DNA from: Ilyonectria destructans
Lineage: Eukaryota; Ascomycota; Sordariomycetes; Hypocreales; Nectriaceae
Reading direction: 5' to 3'
Assembly (NCBI GenBank): GCA_020740775.1
Contig: JAHEWK010000005.1
Coordinates: 2,108,001-2,172,000, forward strand
Length of the DNA stretch: 64,000 nt
Part shown: positions 60,092 through 64,000 of the stretch, piece by piece
Layout of the letters: every line of letters begins with the position of its first letter
Numbering within the stretch: position 1 is the first letter of the stretch
The notes under the pieces: model-generated
What the model was told of the DNA's origin: nothing
Database searches by the model: none
Seen by the model: only the letters and a program-made list of their open reading frames with translations
Translations under genes and position numbers: made by a program

Positions 60092-61916
60092 ATGCCGTCT
60101 CTCATTTCAGAATTCCACGAAGGCGAGCGCGCCATGCACCAGCTCCTCAAGGTGCCGCGCAATGAAGACCCTACTGCCCCCGGCTTGCCCATGCGATACG
60201 GCATGCGGGTGATGCAATCGTCGCTCGTCGCCTTGGGCACGCTCGACGACGCCGGCCGACCGTGGACAACCGTCTGGGGCGGCGACCGAGGATTCGCAAG
60301 GCCAGTCGCCGAAGGTGTGCTCGCGCTTAATAGCTCTGTCGACACGCAATACGACCCGGTCTTCAAAGCGCTGTGGGAGGGCAAGGATGCGGAGGCCGAC
60401 ACGGTTGTTCGGCCCGGAGGCGGAGAGGGGAAGGAGATGGCGGGGTTGTCGATTGATCTGGAGACGAGGGACCGCGTCAAGCTGATGGGCAAGATGGTGG
60501 CGGGCGCTGCAGTTAACGGTGGCAAGGACGTGCAGATGGCCATGCTCGTGACAGGGAGCTTGGGTAACTGTCCCAAGTATCTTAACAAGAAGGATATTGT
60601 GAAGCACAAGATGAAGCCTGAGCTCGTCTCCGACAGTCTGCTTTTGCCGCAAGAGGCGTTGAACCTAATTGATAAGGCCGACATGCTCTTCCTCTCGAGC
60701 ACGAATGGGGAGACTATGGATACGAACCATCGGGGTGGAAATCCTGGGCTTGTGAGGGTTGTCAAGAACGATGCAGATGGCTTGGAGTTGATATACCCAG
60801 AGTGTAAGTCTCCCATCACGTGCGTCTTAAATTCCAAATGCTAACAAACTGCAAGTCTCCGGGAACAGACTGTACCAGACACTGGGAAATTTCAAGGTCA
60901 ACCCTCTGGTTGGGATAACGATTCCTGATTTCGACACGGCGGACGTGCTCTATCTCACAGGCTCGGCTTCCATCCTCGTCGGTGAGGAAGCCTCAAGCCT
61001 CCTCGCACGAACCCAACTCGCAGTCAAAATCTCCGTCACCGCTGCTCGCTTTGTCAAGTCGGGCCTACCCTTCCGTGGCTCTGCTCTGGAGCCCTCGCCG
61101 TATAACCCGCCGACCCGACATCTCCTTTCTGAGCACGATGCGCACGTTGCGTCCTCACAGTCAGATATCTCGGCGAGTCTTGTGAAGCGTGAGGTGCTGA
61201 CACCGACCGTTAACCGCTTTACATTTCAGCTTTCGTCGAGATCAGACCGTGTGCTCCAGTGGAATGCCGGTCAATATGTTACGTTTGACTTCCAGCAGGA
61301 GGTGAGCACAGGCTATTCACATATGCGGGATGAAGATCCCCAGAGCTTGAACGATGACTACGTCCGAACGTTTACGATATCGAGTCCTCCAGGATCAAAG
61401 CAGGTACAAATTACAGCAAGGAAGCATGGACCTGTTACGAACTTCTTGCGGAAGCACAACATGCGTGTGCCGTTGGACATTCCTGTCCTTGGGTTCGGCG
61501 GCGAAGAAGAATTTCGCATTCCTGTAGACTACAAAGCACCACAGCCCATATTTATCGCTGCGGGAGTAGGCATCACGCCTCTCCTCGCTCAGGCCCAATC
61601 TATCCTGGACGAAGGCGTTCCCCTCAAGTTACTCTGGAGTCTCCGTGGGGAGGACATACCCCTCGCTGCGGACACGTTTGCTAAGATCCCCGCATTAGCG
61701 GCCGCCACTACACTCTTCATTACCGGACAGGCGGAGCAGAAGCAGGTTGAACGGCTGGGAACAGAGGTGGAGAGGCGGAGGATGGGACGCGGGGACGTGG
61801 AGGAGTTGAAAGGGCGCGGGGCGCGGTTCTTCTTGTGTACGGGACCTGGGTTGCTGGCGGCGCTGGGGGGCTGGTTGGAAGGAGAGAAGGTTGTGTGGGA
61901 AGATTTTGGATATTAG
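60092..61916 (+). CDS. PNPOx-like / FAD-NAD(P)H oxidoreductase fusion
   Basis: Exons 60092-60803 and 60856-61916 give a 590-aa two-part protein. The N-terminal ~200 residues contain FHEGERAMHQLLKVP, RVMQSSLVALGTLDDAGRPW, GSLGNCPKYLNKKDI and MLFLSST, as in FMN-binding split-barrel (pyridoxamine-phosphate-oxidase-like) proteins. The C-terminal half is a ferredoxin-reductase-type module: flavin-binding QYVTFDF and YVRTFTISSPPG, then the nucleotide-binding FIAAGVGITPLLAQ (about residue 470) and FLCTGPG near the end. The last residues (KVVWEDFGY) follow directly, so the 2Fe-2S plant-type ferredoxin domain seen in some bacterial relatives is absent. The substrate is unknown. An in-frame ATG at 60035 is an alternative start. 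The intron is 52 bp with an AAG acceptor. Confidence 0.85.
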
Positions 61917-62514
61917 GAGGATAAATTGACGGAGACTGGAAGATAAAAGTACGTTTCTAGGAGCTAAAATTGATTCGAAGTTGAGAGCTAACAGACATTG
62001 CTCAACTGCCTTGGTAATTGCTGCCTAAGTACTTGGTGAACCTAACAACCTGTCGCGGTGAAATCAGCAAACACTGTAGCTGGCATTCACACTGTCTTAT
62101 GCCGTACTCTTGCCAAAGAGGCGATATATCGTCAGAGTCATCACTCGGCAGAATGGCCTATACAAGGCCCGAGGATGGCTTTGCGGCCGAAGGGAGGCAA
62201 GGATGCTGGGATGATATGGTGTGGATGTCTCAACACTAGCTAAGGAACTAATTTGTCTCGCTGCGGGGTGATTTATTAGATGGTTAGAATTAGCTAGTGA
62301 AGTGCGGGGAATAGAAATATTGGGGAACGGGGGAGGGGCTTGATAACAGCCAGGAAAGCACTTGGGTTTAGGCCAGATGAGACTAGAAATTGTGAATGAG
62401 AATTTTGACAAGGAAAGATCGATGACATGGAGACCAACAATATAGTACATTAGAGAAGTGTGCTGAAATGAACCAGTACTATGTGTATGTGTTTTTATGT
62501 GTACAGGTGCATTC
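61917..62514. other. Spacer before the DUF4246 remnant
   Basis: Holds the 3' flank of the fusion oxidoreductase. No coding signal is seen. Confidence 0.5.
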
Positions 62515-62912
62515 TCATTGTAGCCCAGTCTCATTGTCTTGGTTTCGATAATGCTCACAAAAGCTCCATTCTCGCTCGTCCAACCGGAAATTAGTCTTGT
62601 CCGTCCATGCCGATCTCTCTACCATCAACTCTTTACGAAGTTCCCTAGCAATGTCTTCGCTGATAGGGAAGTCGACATTTTTCTGAACCATATCCCGTAT
62701 CTCGGACGGAAGTGCATTCAGGGAAGCCACCTGTGCCGCGCCTTCAGCCCACCAACCTTGCTGTTGAGGCGGGATGTTGGACGTCGAGATGATGGGACAA
62801 TTGGGGTCCACGCGAAACAGTGCTAGAATCTTGCGGTGTCCTGGTCGATTCTTGTCGACGAGCTCAAAGGGGCTGACGCGGTGCTGGTATACGTTGGGAA
62901 AGAAGAGCGCGC
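62515..62912 (-). pseudogene. DUF4246 C-terminal remnant
   Basis: The minus strand reads FFPNVYQHRVSPFELVDKNR from 62904, then RKILALFRVDPNCPIIST, NIPPQQQGWW, and a charged tail with FPISEDIARELRKELMVERS. This is the C-terminal part of the fungal DUF4246 family, in which the HRV...GHRK block resembles 2-oxoglutarate/Fe(II) dioxygenase folds. The family is normally several hundred residues longer at the N-terminus. Here the frame meets a TAA at 62992-62994, 90 bases upstream of the first conserved residue. The intervening codons do not match the family, and no ATG is available. It is therefore a truncated remnant, unless an intron joins it to exons I could not find. Confidence 0.6.
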
Positions 62913-63159
62913 TCAGTAATGTAAGCCAATGGTGCGTTGGGCAAAGTACCGCAGTACCATATGCAGCAAAAGTGTAGCGCGAGGTACTGTCTTATCGTGT
63001 GCATCTTGCGACACATGCCCAACCGATGCCTAATCAGCTAGTCAGGCTGCGCCAATTCTCATTGCTTCAACTCATGGGGACCGCGATCGAACGCGAATGT
63101 TTTCTTTTTCGTTGAAAAGTCTCTAGCTGTGCGATCCGCTACACAGGTGTCTCTTTGCC

Positions 63160-63965
63160 ATGGGCGAGGGAACAGCCGCAAGCCGGCAACATGCGATCAC
63201 ACCAACTGGTTTAACAGTGGTTGTTGACCCTAACGAGCCATCTTTGGAGTACGTGCTCTTCAATCTGCCTCGCATGCTTTTTGCTAACTAGAAAGTATTG
63301 TTTTCATCCATGGGTTCAAGGGTCACCCAGAGCGAACCTGGACGTACAAAAATAGCAAGCAGGTCGAACAGACGGAAGCTATCGAACCCAAAAACCGAAG
63401 TCGACACGTACTATCGAGAGTCTACCGAGGGAGAACCAGCACTGAAAATGCTGGCACATTTTGGCCACAATATCTACTCCCAGAAATTATCCCTGGTGCG
63501 CGAGTCCTGACTTACGGGTATGACTCCAAGATTCAGCATTGGACAGGCCCGCCCGTGAGCACACACACGGTGTATGATATCGCCTGGGACTTTTTGGTCG
63601 CCCTGGAGGCTGAGCGCCGAGAAGAACCTTTAAGATCAGTGTTGTTCATTGCACATAGTCTCGGGGGGATTGTCGTCAAGGAATTGCTACGAAGGTCGCA
63701 TGGCTGTTGCGCGGCCCAGAGTCATCTTCGAAGCGTCTTCCACGCTACAATCGGTATCATGTTTTTCGGCACGCCACATGGTGGTGCTGACCCTCGGGGA
63801 TTCCTCTTGAGTATTGCGGAGAAGGCTTTTAGAGCATCCGGTTATCGTGTTAATGAGCAGGTTGTCAACTCTTTACTGCCTTCGTCAGAGCGTCTTAGGG
63901 AGTTGAGGGATGTGTTCGGTCCGATAGCTCAGGAGCGCAATTGGGTCATACATTCTTTCCAATAG
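63160..63965 (+). pseudogene. Alpha/beta-hydrolase (DUF676-type serine esterase) gene with in-frame stop
   Basis: Exon 1 63160-63248 and exon 2 from 63296 read MGEGTAASRQHAITPTG, then DIVFIHGFKGHPERTWTYKN after a 47-bp intron with an AAG acceptor. Further on are YLLPEIIPGARVLTYGYDSK, the nucleophile elbow AHSLGG with Ser151, and FFGTPHGGADPRG. This domain is common at the N-terminus of fungal STAND-type proteins (hydrolase plus NACHT/NB-ARC or repeats) implicated in nonself recognition. A TAG at 63963-63965 interrupts the frame within HSFQ-stop-QYGAK, exactly where homologues read SFQEQYG. The frame then stays open with matching sequence (QYGAKSTLGKKV) to the window edge. Either a recent nonsense mutation or a base error explains it. 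The downstream part lies outside the window. Confidence 0.75.
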
Positions 63966-64000
63966 CAATACGGGGCCAAAAGCACATTGGGCAAAAAGGT

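Overview
The window is nuclear DNA from a filamentous ascomycete. Introns are short (mostly 47-110 bp) with GT(A/C)(A/C)GT-type donors and CTAAC/CTGAC-type branch points. Intergenic spacers run from about 0.4 to 6.7 kb. The proteins are typical of Pezizomycotina: a 366-residue carboxy-cis,cis-muconate cyclase, a PAK kinase, a KCH potassium channel and a WBP2-like GRAM protein. The style of QCR6, KCH and the cyclase suggests Sordariomycetes, perhaps Hypocreales; that is an inference, since no ribosomal or barcode locus is present.

Layout: (1) 1-0.9 kb, 5' end of a PAK-family kinase gene (minus). (2) 0.9-7.6 kb, no gene seen. (3) 7.6-16.1 kb, SCP160/vigilin (plus), ERG27 sterol 3-keto reductase (plus), FLVCR-like MFS transporter (minus). 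(4) 19.3-21.6 kb, QCR6 (minus, four small exons) and a WBP2-like GRAM protein (minus). (5) 21.6-28.2 kb, gene-free, with a 7-bp minisatellite. (6) 28.2-30.4 kb, a decayed argininosuccinate synthase copy followed by an RraA-like protein (plus). (7) 31-33.5 kb, a GBD/FH3 formin-type regulatory protein without FH2 (minus). (8) 37.6-44 kb, muconate cyclase (plus), Mam3/CNNM transporter (minus), 3-phosphoglycerate dehydrogenase (minus). (9) 44-46.7 kb, gene-free and AT-rich in part. (10) 46.7-48 kb, two-domain glyoxalase I (minus, five exons including a 29-nt microexon). (11) 49.4-54.8 kb, an unrecognised 653-aa protein (plus), a Roadblock/LC7-like protein (minus) and a pseudokinase with a Cys-rich insertion (minus). 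(12) 57.3-61.9 kb, KCH potassium channel (plus) and a PNPOx-FNR fusion oxidoreductase (plus). (13) 62.5-64 kb, a DUF4246 remnant (minus) and a serine-esterase gene with an in-frame stop (plus, running off the edge).

Most genes are unrelated housekeeping functions: signalling, sterol, respiration, serine synthesis, methylglyoxal detoxification, ion transport and TOR-type regulation. There is no biosynthetic cluster, CRISPR array or intact transposon. The items most worth following are the pseudokinase with its putative metal-binding insertion, the PNPOx-FNR fusion lacking a 2Fe-2S domain, the possible mitochondrial form of the muconate cyclase, and two decaying genes near the 28 kb and 62-64 kb positions. 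Exon boundaries were inferred by eye from splice signals and reading-frame continuity with known families.
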